A DNA stretch of 64,000 nt from Megalobrama amblycephala. Taxonomy: Eukaryota > Chordata > Actinopteri > Cypriniformes > Xenocyprididae. Shown one piece after another: positions 1 to 23,300 of the stretch (position 1 is its first letter; every line of letters begins with the position of its first letter). The stretch spans positions 6,177,623 to 6,241,622 of the forward strand of contig NC_063053.1 in assembly GCF_018812025.1 (NCBI RefSeq), given 5' to 3'. Position numbers and translations under genes: made by a program. The notes under the pieces were generated by a model that was given only the letters and a program-made list of their open reading frames with translations, did no database searches and had not been told where the DNA came from.

Positions 1-87
1 TTTGTACAAAACATTGAAGCTCCTTTCTCATGCTGTACTAACTCTTGTATATGCTTTTATACCTCTGTGTGTGTGTGTGTAAAACAG

Positions 88-10643
<10,556 letters not shown>

Positions 10644-12932
10644 TCCCCTCATCTGACAAATTCACTTTCCGGGGAGAGGGAGGGGGGGTCACTTTACAAT
10701 CGCTAACGTCCACTATCCAATTACCCGCTCAAAACCGTCCATTTCACATGTTAGAATGAGGGATTTGCTGTTGAGGGATGGGGAGGATTTAGCTCACAGC
10801 CAGGGAGAAATATCACAGCCTAATGAGAGATCCTTTGCCCAACATACCATGACTGTAAATAATACCAGCACCCTGAGAAAGCTGAGACGCTGTTGTGTTA
10901 AACAGCAATGCTAGAGCCTGTGTAAAAGGCTCACAAATGTGTCAAAACAATCCTGTAAAGAAAATATATATATATTTTTTTCTCTGTATTACCAAATGAA
11001 AGGTAAACAGATGATACAGGCTCATAAAGGATTTCCAGATTGTGACGCTCTTTGCAGCGTGCTTGCTGTAGTGGCGAAGCTCCCTGCAGTGAAGGTTGTC
11101 CTACTGTAATTCCAGTGCCTAGCAGACGTATTGAGCTGAATCGTAATGAAGTTTGTCAGTGAGGCTGAAAGTGATCAAACAGAAGGCTCATTTCCAGCCG
11201 TGTGCATCTGGAAAGGCAGGTGCACCGCACCTGCCCTCAGTCAGCCTCCGTCAATCTATCGACCCCTGCTGTGAGGATCAGGGCTGAGGATCTCTCATGT
11301 GCTGCAGTTCTCTTTTCAGCCATTCTGAAGTGATTAACTGACACACCGGTGCTTCAAGTCACCCCATTTTGGGAGGGTTAGGGTATCGGGGATGATGGAG
11401 GGTTTATTATTAGGAGTTCTAATGTGTTCTTAAACGGATTGACTATTTGATGTTGGGTTCGTGTGTAGCACCAGGAATCGGTTTGGTGTGTTAAACCTGT
11501 GCTTGCCGAGTGTGCGCTGGTACAAAGGCATGGCAGAAGCAGAATTAGTGTGCATATATCACCCCGTACTGTACTAGATCTGTACCGTTCTGTATTACGG
11601 TCATATTTTAGCTCTATCCTGGGGTGTGCGTCTTCTATGCATGTTTACTTCGACTAATCACACACAGCAGGAGAGCAGCAGAGTCTTTTACGTGTGCGCG
11701 TGTGTGTGTATATACACACACTTTTGGCCTTTTGTCTGTCAGACAAGCCTTAAAAGTAATGCTTTTGAAACGATTACGGCGCTACTAAAAGAGCGCTTCC
11801 AAAGAAACTCGGACACTGCTGCTCTCTTCTGTGCTGCAATATACTGTTCCGGTGTTAATACACTACATGGCTAGCAGCTCTTTCACCAAGCCATATTCAC
11901 TTTTTGGTCGGAGTTACTTTATGAGCTACATAGTGCTAATGTTGCTATGAGCCTTTTTTAGTGTTCCTTTTGAGATTTATAATATAGTAACTTTGCCTTT
12001 TATGTCTCTTGACACTTCTGTACCTTGTCAGTATGCAAGTGCAGTTTTACTCAAGGCCGCCCTGTTGCGAACAGACTCTGAAAGGACGTTGCTGAGATGT
12101 AGAACCGACGAGCAAAGAGAATCCGACTACTCGCTAATAGGTGACAGAGCCTCAGAGGTAAGCAGTCACTTCACGAGTGCTGAAACACAATCACCGATGT
12201 GCCGCGCACACACACACACGCTCATTTAGCTCGTGGTGTCGCCATTAGTCGGGTTCTACGCAGCAGCTGTCCTTAAAGGGTGCAGGGCTACGAAACACTT
12301 ACATAATGTGTAGTTCGAAGTAGCGGCCGTTTTTAGCACATACTATCCGCATGTGTTAAAATGTCTTATCAAGTTCTATTTATGCTAACAGAAATGCCTT
12401 TCACCAAACTGGAACAACCAAGAAAGAAATTGCTAGAGTTCGATCTATTTTTCATATTGGAAAAACGTGATTTATCTTCGCAAGTTCTATTTTTCTAATG
12501 CTGTGAAATCAATTAAATTGGAGCCAGATGATAGTATTCCTCAGGCGAAGCAGATTCTCTCCTGTGACAGATATTTGGCTGCCGCTGCAGAGTCTTGGCA
12601 GGGAGCAGGGGCATCCCCGTGCAGAGCCAAGCGCCAGTGTTGGTGAAAGGATATGAAGAGTTGTTTGTCTATGTTAGTGTAAAGGGCCAGTAAGGGTCTG
12701 CTGAGTAACAGAAAGGCACTGGAGGGCCACCGTGTAAAACTCAAGACGAAGAAAAATTCTTGGCTGATGGATTTAAAAGCTTTTTGTCATAGATGAACAC
12801 TGTGAATCTGGCTTTTGCTCCTCACACAGAGGACTCTAGTGAGGCCCTCCAGAGGCAGTTCCTGGTATTGTGTGCTTGAACCCCTTCTGGCCCGCACAGC
12901 TGTGCTCGTCGAGCTGAAGTTAGAGGAATAAA
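10644..12932 (+). other. Probable long 3' UTR of dnaaf9
   Basis: Sequence after the dnaaf9 stop lacks obvious transposon ends and has no convincing reading frame. The first canonical AATAAA that I see downstream is at 12927-12932, which would give a 2.3-kb 3' UTR. A shorter UTR using a variant signal is equally possible. The CA-rich run near 12209 is a simple repeat. Confidence 0.35.
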
Positions 12933-15789
12933 ACAGAGTTTGGTGGAAAGATTTTTGACAATGTCAAGGAAAATCTTAAATTAGTGGCTTCAGTGCTATT
13001 CACATAGGAGGGATAGATTTTTGTCTTTTTCGTTTTGATTTGCTTAACCCAAAATGGCCTGGGTTTTCCAAAAGGTCAGACTTTCAAAGAGAAGCACTTT
13101 TTTTTTTTTAGTCTCTACGTTGCCTTTGGTGGCAATTTGTTGTTATTTGATAAATATTCAGACTTTCAATGGTCACTGAAGGCTTGTTCCTGACCAAAAC
13201 TTTTTATCTTGTCCCTAAATCTGATCATTGTTTTAATAACCAACCAGAAGCTGGTCATTCAGACGGCACATGTCTCGTGTTCTCAGGTATCTAGTAGAGT
13301 TGGTAACACCAGCATAGAAGTTTTATTTCAAACGTCTATCACAACCGGCCTACATTCGGTGCATTATTTTGTGGATGACGCGCTGTGCTTCGAGGGCAAT
13401 GGTAAAATTAGGACAAGCTAAAGGGCTAAATAATTTCCAGTTGCTGCTGGCTGGCTGGGGACAAGCCTGAAAATTGAAATAGCTAAAAATAGGTATTATT
13501 AGCTAAAAGTTATTTGCACAAAGCTAAACATGCACCCATAAGGTCTTGTTTGGGCGATATGGGAAAACATTGGACCTTTTTGAATCAGAGGGAAAATGTG
13601 GAATTCAAATAGATTCACCATTCTTTACCTCAGTTTCAGTATATCCAGTGCTCCGAGTTCATGATATCTTTGATATCTTCTTAAATGAACAATAGTTCAG
13701 ATGGTTCTACTTGAAAAGTGCCAAAAGTTCTTAAAAAAACTTTTGTTGTTTTTGTTTTGTTTAAAGGGGTTAAACAAAAGTTTGTGAAATCAAAATTGAG
13801 TGTTGTTTGCACAAAACTACTGTAACTCATGTTTTCTCCTGTGACTGATGCTTTTTTCCTAATATATATGGTGTATTTATGACAAAATAACACATTAAAA
13901 TATTTATAAACTACTTCCATCGATTGGTTATTCGTATCATCTGTCATTCACAGTGGTCTTATTCAGTGAAACATGCTGGCAAAAACATCTTCAGACAAAA
14001 GCAGCCTGGAAGAGAATTGTGTTTGTGTGTCTAAGGTTATCAACTCAGCAGTGGATTTGTCACATGGTGATAACATCTTTAAGGATGCCAAACCCAGCTT
14101 AAACACTAAGCTCTGGGGCCTGCAACAACAGAAGTTATTTATAACTTTGTATGTGTATCTGTAATATGTAATCGAGCGCTGTTTTGTGTGTCAAATTGAA
14201 GCCTACCACACATCCTTTTCCTGGCCTTCACTTTGGGTCCCTGCCCTGCCCACCTTCCAAAATTCTCGTATTCAACCCACTGTGACTAACGCGCCCCGAG
14301 GATCTACACACACGTCCCAGATATACAGCCTGCGCTCTGGTCTAAGGTGGGTTCAAAACAATGCGCTCACCCTCTTGCAGATACAATACCCACATTTCTT
14401 TCAACTTACATCAGGCTCCCTTCATCTCTCCCTGGAGACGGTACCCACCCTTTGCACACATAGCAGCCATTGTTTCTCACTGGCCAGTGGGACGAGTTCA
14501 AGGTTTCATTTCTGATGCGCTGGTTATGACTGCATCATGTAAACCCTACTAAGGCCTGTTTGCCTCCCATGGCTCCTCATAGTGATAGTGAACAAAATGA
14601 CATGTGAAGGCCAAGTTTGGTAACCCATACTCTGAATTTGTCCTTAACCCATCCAGTTAGTGCACACACATTAGGAGTAGTGAACACACACACTGCAAAC
14701 TGGACACACAGCCATTTTTGCTGTGGCGCCCGGGGAGCGATTTGGGGTTAGGTTCCTTGCTCAAGGGCACCTCAGTCATTTCCTGCTGGTATTGAGACTC
14801 AAACCAGCAACCTTTGGATTACCAGTCTGAGGCTGAATCCCAAATGACACATTTCTATGCACTTTTGGTTTTGTGAACTTACAATGGCTGCTGCATGCGC
14901 ATGTCTGTTAAGACCACGATACCGTAAGGTGTCCCATTCATCATTATAGGTTTCAGAAGGGTGCTCGCGAGTGCACCCTTTGCGCCTTCGATGCGCACTT
15001 CAGCTGAGCTCATAAATCTGCGAGCTACACAGAGGACTTTACCCAGCTGTCAAAGCGGCATTACATAACGAAAGTGCGTACACCAAACCATCTGTTTCAA
15101 GTAAAATATATTTTTCCTTTTCTAGGATTTCAAAGCATTTTTTTTATTTTTAAAGCAAGTTTAAATCTTTAATTGTGATATAAATATGTATGAATTATAA
15201 TTTGATTAAGAACATTTACATTTATGCAGATACTGACTTCAAGCTATACATTTTCTTTTCTTTTTTTTTTCTTTTTTTTAATGCATGCATTCCCTGGGAA
15301 TTGAACTCATGACTTGCTGTTGTTAACGTCATGCATCACCATGTTCAAGCTACATTGAACATGGCAGTTGTTTGGTCATATCTGTTCTGTTGATCACTGT
15401 CAGGGATTGATGTATAAGATGAACAATGATTGTCCCTTCTGTTACACACACTGAAGCCAGAGTGCCCTTTAATCTGCCAGTCACTTTATGTCCCTGACAC
15501 TTGCAGCGCCTAAGAGCAGGTGCGGATATAGACTCTCTGTGTCACCATGCAAATATAGCATTCACACACACACACATACAGTGACATATGTCATTAAGAA
15601 ACAGCTTATTCAAAAATATGAGTGGACATTATCACACTTTGACGTTTGATGTTTCTAACATATCCTTTTGCTCTATTCTTTCCCCTTATTTTAGGCTATG
15701 TTCACACTGCAAGCCAAAGTGCGCAAATCAAATTCTACTCAAATGTGATATAGACCACAGTTTAAAAGATTTGTTGATGTTTTTGAAAT
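12933..15789. other. Intergenic stretch between dnaaf9 and the KY-like gene, with SINE-like fragments
   Basis: No gene is visible. Positions 14640-14825 contain a degenerate interspersed repeat with a conserved core around GCCCGGGGAGCGATTTGGGG and GCTCAAGGGCACCTCAGTCA, common in fish genomes. Positions 15275-15330 read, on the minus strand, GAGTTCAATTCCC, which resembles a tRNA B box and suggests a tRNA-derived SINE fragment. Positions 14832-15070 start with CTGAATCCCAAATG, related to the MITE at 18985-19246. Confidence 0.4.
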
Positions 15790-16235
15790 TAGTCTTATAT
15801 GCCAGGCTGCATTTATTTGATTAAAAATACAGCATAAACAGTAAAATTGTGAAATATTATTACTATTTAAAATAACTTTTTTTGGTTTAATATATTTTGA
15901 AATGTAGTTTGTTCCTGTGATGGCAAAGCAGCCATTAATCCAGTCTGCGGTGTCGCATGATCTTTCAGAAATTTTTCAGATATGCTGATTTTGTTGCTTA
16001 AGAAATTTTTTTATTGTTATCAGTGTTGAAAATGCTGCTTAATATTTTTGTGTAAACTGATCCATTTTTTCAAGATTCTTTGAATAGAAAGTTTAAAAGA
16101 ACAGCATTTATTTGAAATATGCTTTTTTTGTAACAAAATAAAGGAATTTACTGTCAGTTTTGATCAATTTAATGCAAAAGTATTATTTATATATAGTAAA
16201 GTTTTACTGACACCAAACTTTTGAACAGTAGTGTG
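15790..16235. repeat. Interspersed repeat ending in the AACTTTTGAACAGTAGTG motif
   Basis: The right end ACCAAACTTTTGAACAGTAG is the complement of the left end of the repeat at 8339. The interior carries the AAATATTATTAC and TGATGGCAAAGCAG segments typical of the same family. It is noncoding, and the left boundary is approximate. Confidence 0.55.
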
Positions 16236-16325
16236 TGTGTGTATAATTTGTTGATGTTATTTCCAGAGATTTCCAGATATTATATCCAGCTATAATAAGA
16301 CTTTGTGCAAAACTACGGAAGAGAA

Positions 16326-16953
16326 TTAGGGCCAAGCAATAATAAAAAAAATAAATAAAACCATCTCGAGATTAAAGTTGTTAAATTTCGAGAAAAAAGT
16401 CGAAATAAAATGTTGAGAATAAAGTCATTAAATTACGAGAAAAAAGTCGTTAAATTTCAAGAAAAAAGTCGAGATAAAATGTTGAGAATAAAGTCATTAA
16501 ATCACGAGAAAAAAGTCATTAAATTTCAAGAAAAAAGTCGAGATAAAATGTTGAGAATAAAGTCATTAAATTACGAGAAAAAAGTCGTTAGATTACGAGA
16601 AAAAAGTCGAGATAAAATGTTGAGAATAAAGTAATTAAATTACGAGAAAAAAGTCGTTAGATTATGAGAACATTCGTTAAATTATGAGGAAAAAAAGTCG
16701 TTGAATTTCGAGAAAAAAAAGTCGAGATAAAATTTTGAGAATAAAGTCGTTAATTTATGAGAACAAATTCGTAATTTAACAAATTTGTTCTCGTAATTTA
16801 ACGACTTTTTTTCTCGAAATTTAATGAGTTTTTTCTCGTAATTTAACAAGTTTATTCTCAACATTTTATTTCAACTTTTTTCTCGAGTTTTTTCTCAATT
16901 TAACAACTTTAATCTCGAGATGGTTTTATTTTTTTATTATTGCTTGGCCCTAA
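16326..16953. mobile_element. Palindromic MITE with internal 69-bp tandem repeats
   Basis: Long inverted termini TTAGGGCCAAGCAATAATAA and TTATTGCTTGGCCCTAA extend inward through an AACCATCTCGAGATTAAAG arm. The left half contains about three copies of a 69-bp unit (16410-16634) built from GAGAATAAAGTC and ACGAGAAAAAAGTC blocks. The whole element can fold back on itself. No coding function is expected; the stop-free frames reflect the repeats. Confidence 0.75.
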
Positions 16954-17205
16954 TCCTCTTACATACAAAACAAATATATGACATGTTGTTTTCTTCTTTC
17001 AGGCATGATTCTAATTCATTTTAATGAAAAAAATTATAAAATAAATAAATACATACATTTAAATATATGTACTCTACTCTTGTCTTTATCTTACACAGTT
17101 TAGCTTCTTGTTAATTTATCTTATGTTTTCATATTTCTATGAAAAGTATTTTTTTTTTGCAGTGTTCTCAAACAACAGATATATATATATATATATATAA
17201 TATGA

Positions 17206-17211
17206 TTTATT
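17206..17211 (-). terminator. Candidate polyadenylation signal of the KY-like gene
   Basis: On the minus strand this is AATAAA, 138 nt downstream of the stop codon of the KY-like gene and next to an (AT)n run. It is the nearest canonical signal that I noticed. Confidence 0.4.
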
Positions 17212-17348
17212 ATTATATGATTAACCAGAACATCAAGGTCCACACTATCTTCCAAAAATGTGATAAGGAACAAAAGAAATCAGTTGTACCAAATTGAACT
17301 GCAGTGTGACCATAGCCCTTTTGTCCTCTAGACAAAAGTCTGTTCTGT

Positions 17349-20300
17349 TCACAGTTCATTCTCCAGGTTTAGGACATCAAAGGTCATGAGAACATGCATG
17401 TCATTGCTTTCTTTAGTGACAGCAGCGAGCTTGAGTTGTGTGGCATTTCCAGTGGCAGCCTCACCTTCCCAAACTCTGCTCTTATTCATCTTCAGATCCG
17501 TTCGTTTCTCCCCCACGACACACACTCTTTGAGCACCTGGTACCCGCACGCGAAAACTCGCTGAACTTTGTGGAGCCAGCACACCTGTGCGGGGCTCCAG
17601 CAACACACACCCTCTTCCCCACGCTGAATATACACAGGGGAATGGATCTCCGGGCTTTTCACACACACTCCTGATTATGAAGTCACACAAAGACATGTAG
17701 TCCTGCTGAGGGGGTTTGCGTCCATAAAGAGCAAGACGATAAACTCCTGCTCTGGGCGCGCACACACTCACAGTTACCTTAGTTTCTGTAAATGTCAGGA
17801 GTACATATCGGGACAGAGGAAAATGGGCCTCCTCGTGGAGCTCAGCGCAGAGGACTGTGTGTATTTGCAGGTCTGGCGAAGCGCAATGGAAGGTGATGTT
17901 GCACCGCCCCTGTGGTGCATTCACTATCGCCCCTGTGTGGCTGAAATGAGACAGTCCGGCTTCTTGAGTACGCATCCCAGGACCACACCACAGGCCAAGG
18001 TCTGCAGGATACAAAACATTTGGACTCAACCCTGGACTTTGACAGTGCAGCAGATAGTTCCCGGCGTTTTGAAAAGTCCCACTTCCACTATCGTAATCCT
18101 GCACAAATATGGACAGCCGGTAAAATCCTTTGTACGGGCACATGACGTTGCACACCAGCTGCTCTGCTGTGATTTGCGATGCAAGGCAGCGCTTGGCTGT
18201 TGTGGCATCGAGCTCGTGGTGCGCGAGTTCACACACCATCATCAGAGGTCGTGATGTGTGTAGGATCACCTTGCACTCGCCACCCTCACCCACCTCCATA
18301 GCCTCTTCTCCAGCGAGGCTGCAATCCTTGACACCTAATGCTGATGCCCCTGCTGCCAGGCCCCAGTTCAGGTAGGGATTATCAGGTAGGGCCTGCCTCT
18401 TCTGGATACTAGGGCACTCCAGCTCGAGAGAGCAAACCCACCGCAGAACACCAGATTCACCCTCTCGCCGGGCAAACAGTTTCACCTCGTAGGCCCCAGG
18501 CTCTGGGGGCAGTAATCGCAGCTTCATCCCTTGTTGAGTAACTGACAGGAGACCACAGGAGCTGTCAACCTCCTCCTGCTTTAGAGCACCTGTCTGGGGA
18601 TCCTGCTGCCTCATCTCATACGAAAAGGTCAATGGTCTTGAGGATCTCACAGACACAACTGCTTCCCCGTCATCTGTGAAAAACAAATTTTGACACATTT
18701 ACAAAATGCTACAGTAATATTGTGCCTTCGTTTGCTCTAGAAAATTTTGGCAGTGACAACCACATGTAAATAAGGAAGTAAAATTCTTAAATGCATGCAT
18801 GGAGAACCACTCCTGAATTTATGATGGTTGACATAAGGGGGTTTCACACCTGTTAGTTATAGGAGATAGCCACCATGGCGGTCCCCTGAGAAGTAAACAT
18901 TCCCCTAAGACCATTTTCCTGGTTGCATTCGCACCACCAGTAGGAACTTTGAAGTGACGTAAGCCGGCTGACAGTGACGTTATTTAAGGGCTGAATCCCA
19001 AATGGCACCCTAAACACTTGCGGTCTTCCTCCAAGTCCGTGCTTTCATGACGTAATGCCACTTTGACTGCCAGGTAAAGTCCTCTGCATAGCTCACAAAC
19101 TTGCGGGCTCAGCTGAAGTGTGCATTGTGGGCGCAATGAGACACCCTCTCTTAGACTTAACGGACATGCATGCGCGGCAGCCATTTTAAGTCCACAAGAC
19201 CGAAAGTGCACAGAAGTGTGCCATTTGGGATTCAACCAAGCACAGCATTCAACAACATCTGGACTTTGGCATTGGTCAATCTATCGCTGTTTTCCATGTT
19301 TGTGGAGTAAGTATATGTAAAGTTTGTGGCTTTTTAAAAATGGTGGGTGCCGATGTTTCGTACAGCATGCGTTCAGCCAGTCAGCTTACAGTTTCATCAC
19401 TCGTAGTTCATATTGTATTGAGTTAGACCCTACTGGGAAGTAGGAGCTAATTTAGTTCCCCCAAAGGCGTTCTTATAACTAAAATCAGTCGCAGTTCCTG
19501 CGGTGCCAACACGGCAAAAAGCAGATACTTCCGCCAATAGTTATAGGAACTATAATGTTCCTCCGGTGCGAAAGCCCTATAGTTATAAGGGATAACAGTC
19601 ATACATGTTTGGCTTCTAGCAGATGTAAACAAGAAATATGGATGCTTTTATACTGTACACTGTTTTTGAAAGGAATACCGTATTAGAAGCCATACTATAG
19701 ATGTATTAGTGTAAGTTTTGGTAAGCTGCTGTTAAGAGGCACTGTGTTTTAGGCTGTTTTGTGTCTTTAAATGCTGCGTTTCCACTGCAGGAACTTTCCC
19801 CAGGAACTAGGAACTTTGGGGTGGTACTCGGTGTGTTTCGACCGCAGAAACCAGGGTCTAAATTAAGTTCCGGGTAAAAAAATTCCCCCTCTGAAAGTAC
19901 CTGCTCGCTAGGTAGTACTTTTTCAAAGTTCCGGAACTTTCGGGGGTGGGACTTGGGTGTTGAAATGCTGATTGGTTGAGTTCATGCAGCATTTTGATTG
20001 GTTGACTCCACACAGCATTTTATTTCAAGCATCATCTTTTTAAAGTCTGTTGTGGTGCATGCAGTAAGAGTTGTTTGCTATTCGAATCAACAATGGGGTT
20101 TAAAAAATATGACCGATGGACTGACGACAAGGTACAGGCTTTATTAAGCTTATATGCGGAGGACGAAATCCAGTGGAAACTGGAAAGTCACGCACAGTCC
20201 TACGTCACTGGATTATCTTCATGGTACCACTATGGAAACGCAGCTAGCAATAGGTCTGGAGTGGAAAAGTTCCTGGGGAAAGAAGTTCCTGGGACAAATT

Positions 20301-23300
20301 ATTTCGATGGAATCGTGGCAAAAGTCTGTATCCGAAATCGCCCCTGACTATTCCCTACGTTACTAACATAGGCCACTTGAAGGAGTGAATGAAAATGAGT
20401 GAATGAATAAGGATACTGAGTCCACTGGAAGGACTGTTGCTTTTGAGTAGTTTGTGCTTGCTGAAATCAATTTCAATTTATCAATTCGTTTTACTATTAA
20501 AGTCGGAATGAAATGGATGTTGCAATAGTCTTTTCTTCCCTGTTGTGACGTATATCCGAGGTTTCTCAAACAAGAAAAGATGTGGGGGGGACTTGATTTT
20601 ATCTATCAGGAATTGATTGGATCTTTATGGTTTGCTATTGCTGTGATCTCATGTGAGAGACAGGTTGTCCCGTCATCAGAGAAGAAATAAGATGTCGCTG
20701 CAAGAGGGAGGGAAGCTATTTTGATTAAAGATTATGAGGACATGATTATAAATCACTTATAAAAGTACTGCAATATTCCATTAAAAGTAAGAATTTTGAT
20801 TTCATAGTGACTTTCGTTCTCAAAGTGCAATTTTTTATATGTGTGTGTGTTGCACTACAATAGTTTTTGTTTTCTATGTAAGCATATTAGACTATTTTTC
20901 CGTGGTGTTGTGCTGCTTTATACCGTCTCACATGCAAGCGTCCAGTTTTTTAAGACGTGGTTTCAAGTTAAAAGACTTTTAAAAATGCATCTCGAGACCC
21001 TGCGTTTTCCAGGAGTGGCACTACTTTAGCTTCAGTTTGTATGCAGCCATTCTTGGTACCACTCATGTTTGTTATTTAATATTCTTGCCTGTGTTTGTTG
21101 CAGTGCATAGAGTAGAAAGCATTCAGGAAGTTTTAGTTACAATAACTTTTTTTTTTCGCTCATGAGACAGTCTAATCTCTGCAGCAAATGGTCTAATCTG
21201 TTTTCTCAGAGCTTCTCCCCACAAGCAGATGCCAGCAGCTGCCTATTATCTCAATACAGTCTAACAGACATTGTGTTTGCTTTACTAATCTTCCCTTTTG
21301 AGTTTGTGAATTATTCTGTTATGCATTTGTGTAGTTGCATTGATAGTGTATGTTTTGTGTGTGCACACCTGTGATTGTTTTGTACTGTGTAGGTTGTGTG
21401 AGAGTCAATCCAAACTGATAAAATGCTGAGGTCTTCAAGGGTCTCATTTCAAACTCTTCCATAGAGATGGGTGAGGTGAGCAGTTGCCAGGTCTGGTCAT
21501 CAGGAAAATGTGAGTTTATGAACTCACTGGGTTCAGTCAGGAAATAAAAGTCATCATACCTGAAAGTGACAGACGTCAATACTTATTACAATGGTTTTTG
21601 TAAATCAGAAAAAAAGTCAAATATATAACCCTGTAGTCTACTCAGAGTCATTTAAGAGGGCACTGAACAATAATCCCATAAAGCATTGGTGATATAATGA
21701 AATACAAAGTAACAGTACAATATAAAACTTGTTTTTTAAAATCATGTTGAAATTACACAATATGTAAGATTTTTTGGATTAAAATATCCAAATACAATGT
21801 TATATATTTTGTTCACTTGTGTACTTACAGTACATTATCCCAAATTCCAAGACTGTTTAAATCCAGAAAAATAAGTAATTTTAACCACGGTGTCCGTGTC
21901 CGTGTCCGTGCGTCACCTATCAATGCATCATACCTGCATGACCCTCGGGTTTTTATTTTGTAGAAACCATGGAAACACCAAAAACGCTTTAATATATTAT
22001 ATGTTTTATTAGACAGATGAGCAACTGTTTAGATATATTCATCGACAGAAAACTAATCATGTTATATAGCTCAACACGTTTAGTCTTATTGTTTCGGTCT
22101 CGTTTTCTTGATTTACCACGAGTACCGTGTTTTACCATGCCTAATATCGATCTAGGTACAATCTTACTGCATTGTGCAACAGGTGTCTCAAAGGAGCCGC
22201 CGATGTGTGTCGCGCTCCTGTCTCATTAGCAATCGCTCCAGCGGCCTCGTTTCTGCTCGCACAGCACTTGGCCCTGCTCTGCTTCATACTACAGTAACGT
22301 TAATAATCTCATCCATGAACATGATTTCTGATTTCGAGTCCAATCATATTCGTTTCCACCGGCTGTAGACGTGAAGACAACACCTCGCATGATTTCACGA
22401 AATCAAGGCGTCATCAGGTTATGCCATTGTTTTGAATAAGCGAACTCTAGTGGTGAAAATTTACATAGTGTGCCTTTAACCCTATAAAGCCTACTGTACC
22501 ATATTTCATATGCAAATTTATAAGGCCTCTAAATTATCAACATGATCAAACATTTGCTGTAAAAAAACAAAAAAAACAAAACTGTTGTATACAATCTACT
22601 AAATGCCTTCTGTCATCGGTTTGACAGTTTATACTTTTTTTAGCAAGTAAAAAGGCTTTTAGTACAGTTCTAAAAGCATCTGTCTTCCGGTCGTGATACA
22701 CGTCTTTTTGCTGTGAAAGCTTTTTATTGTTAGTAATATTTCAAGAGGAGCACTTACTGGATTGAAGCAATTCAGAATTACTTGATTACCCTTACATAAT
22801 AAAAAAAAAAAAAAGATGTGAGTATCAAATATGAGACATCAGGCTTTTGAGGAGTACATCTCATTATTGTGTTGAATTGAATTTTATGTTTTCCTTCCCA
22901 AAATGTTATTTAATTTTATTTTTTATCCCAGGAACCCAACTCTTACATGCTGTAGAATATACACAAACAATGGTGTAAAACTACTCATGATTTGTCAGTA
23001 TGAGTGTACTGTATGATATGTATAACTGACACTCTGAGGAGCCTGACCTCTTCACAAATGTTTTGCTTTTCATATCCACAGTGCCAGCGCCCCAGCAAGC
23101 ATCAAGCAGCCACCACTGACCCCCCACGAAGACAGCATTCCACTCATGATCGGAACGCTTCTCAGCTAAACTGTGCCTGGCCTGGTATCCAATGCCTTTG
23201 CTGTACCCACTCACCTCCACACACTCAATGGCCACCTCCCTAGAGAAAGAGAGAAAGTTCAGAGCTGCGTACTACTGGCATGATGTGTGTACGTACATAC

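Noticed and set aside
16410..16634. Open frame of three 23-residue Lys-rich repeats
   Set aside because: It is a translation of the 69-bp tandem unit inside a palindromic MITE, not a gene.
17438..18375. Plus-strand open frames opposite the last KY-like exon
   Set aside because: They are antisense shadows of a long GC-richer exon, with no splice or homology support.
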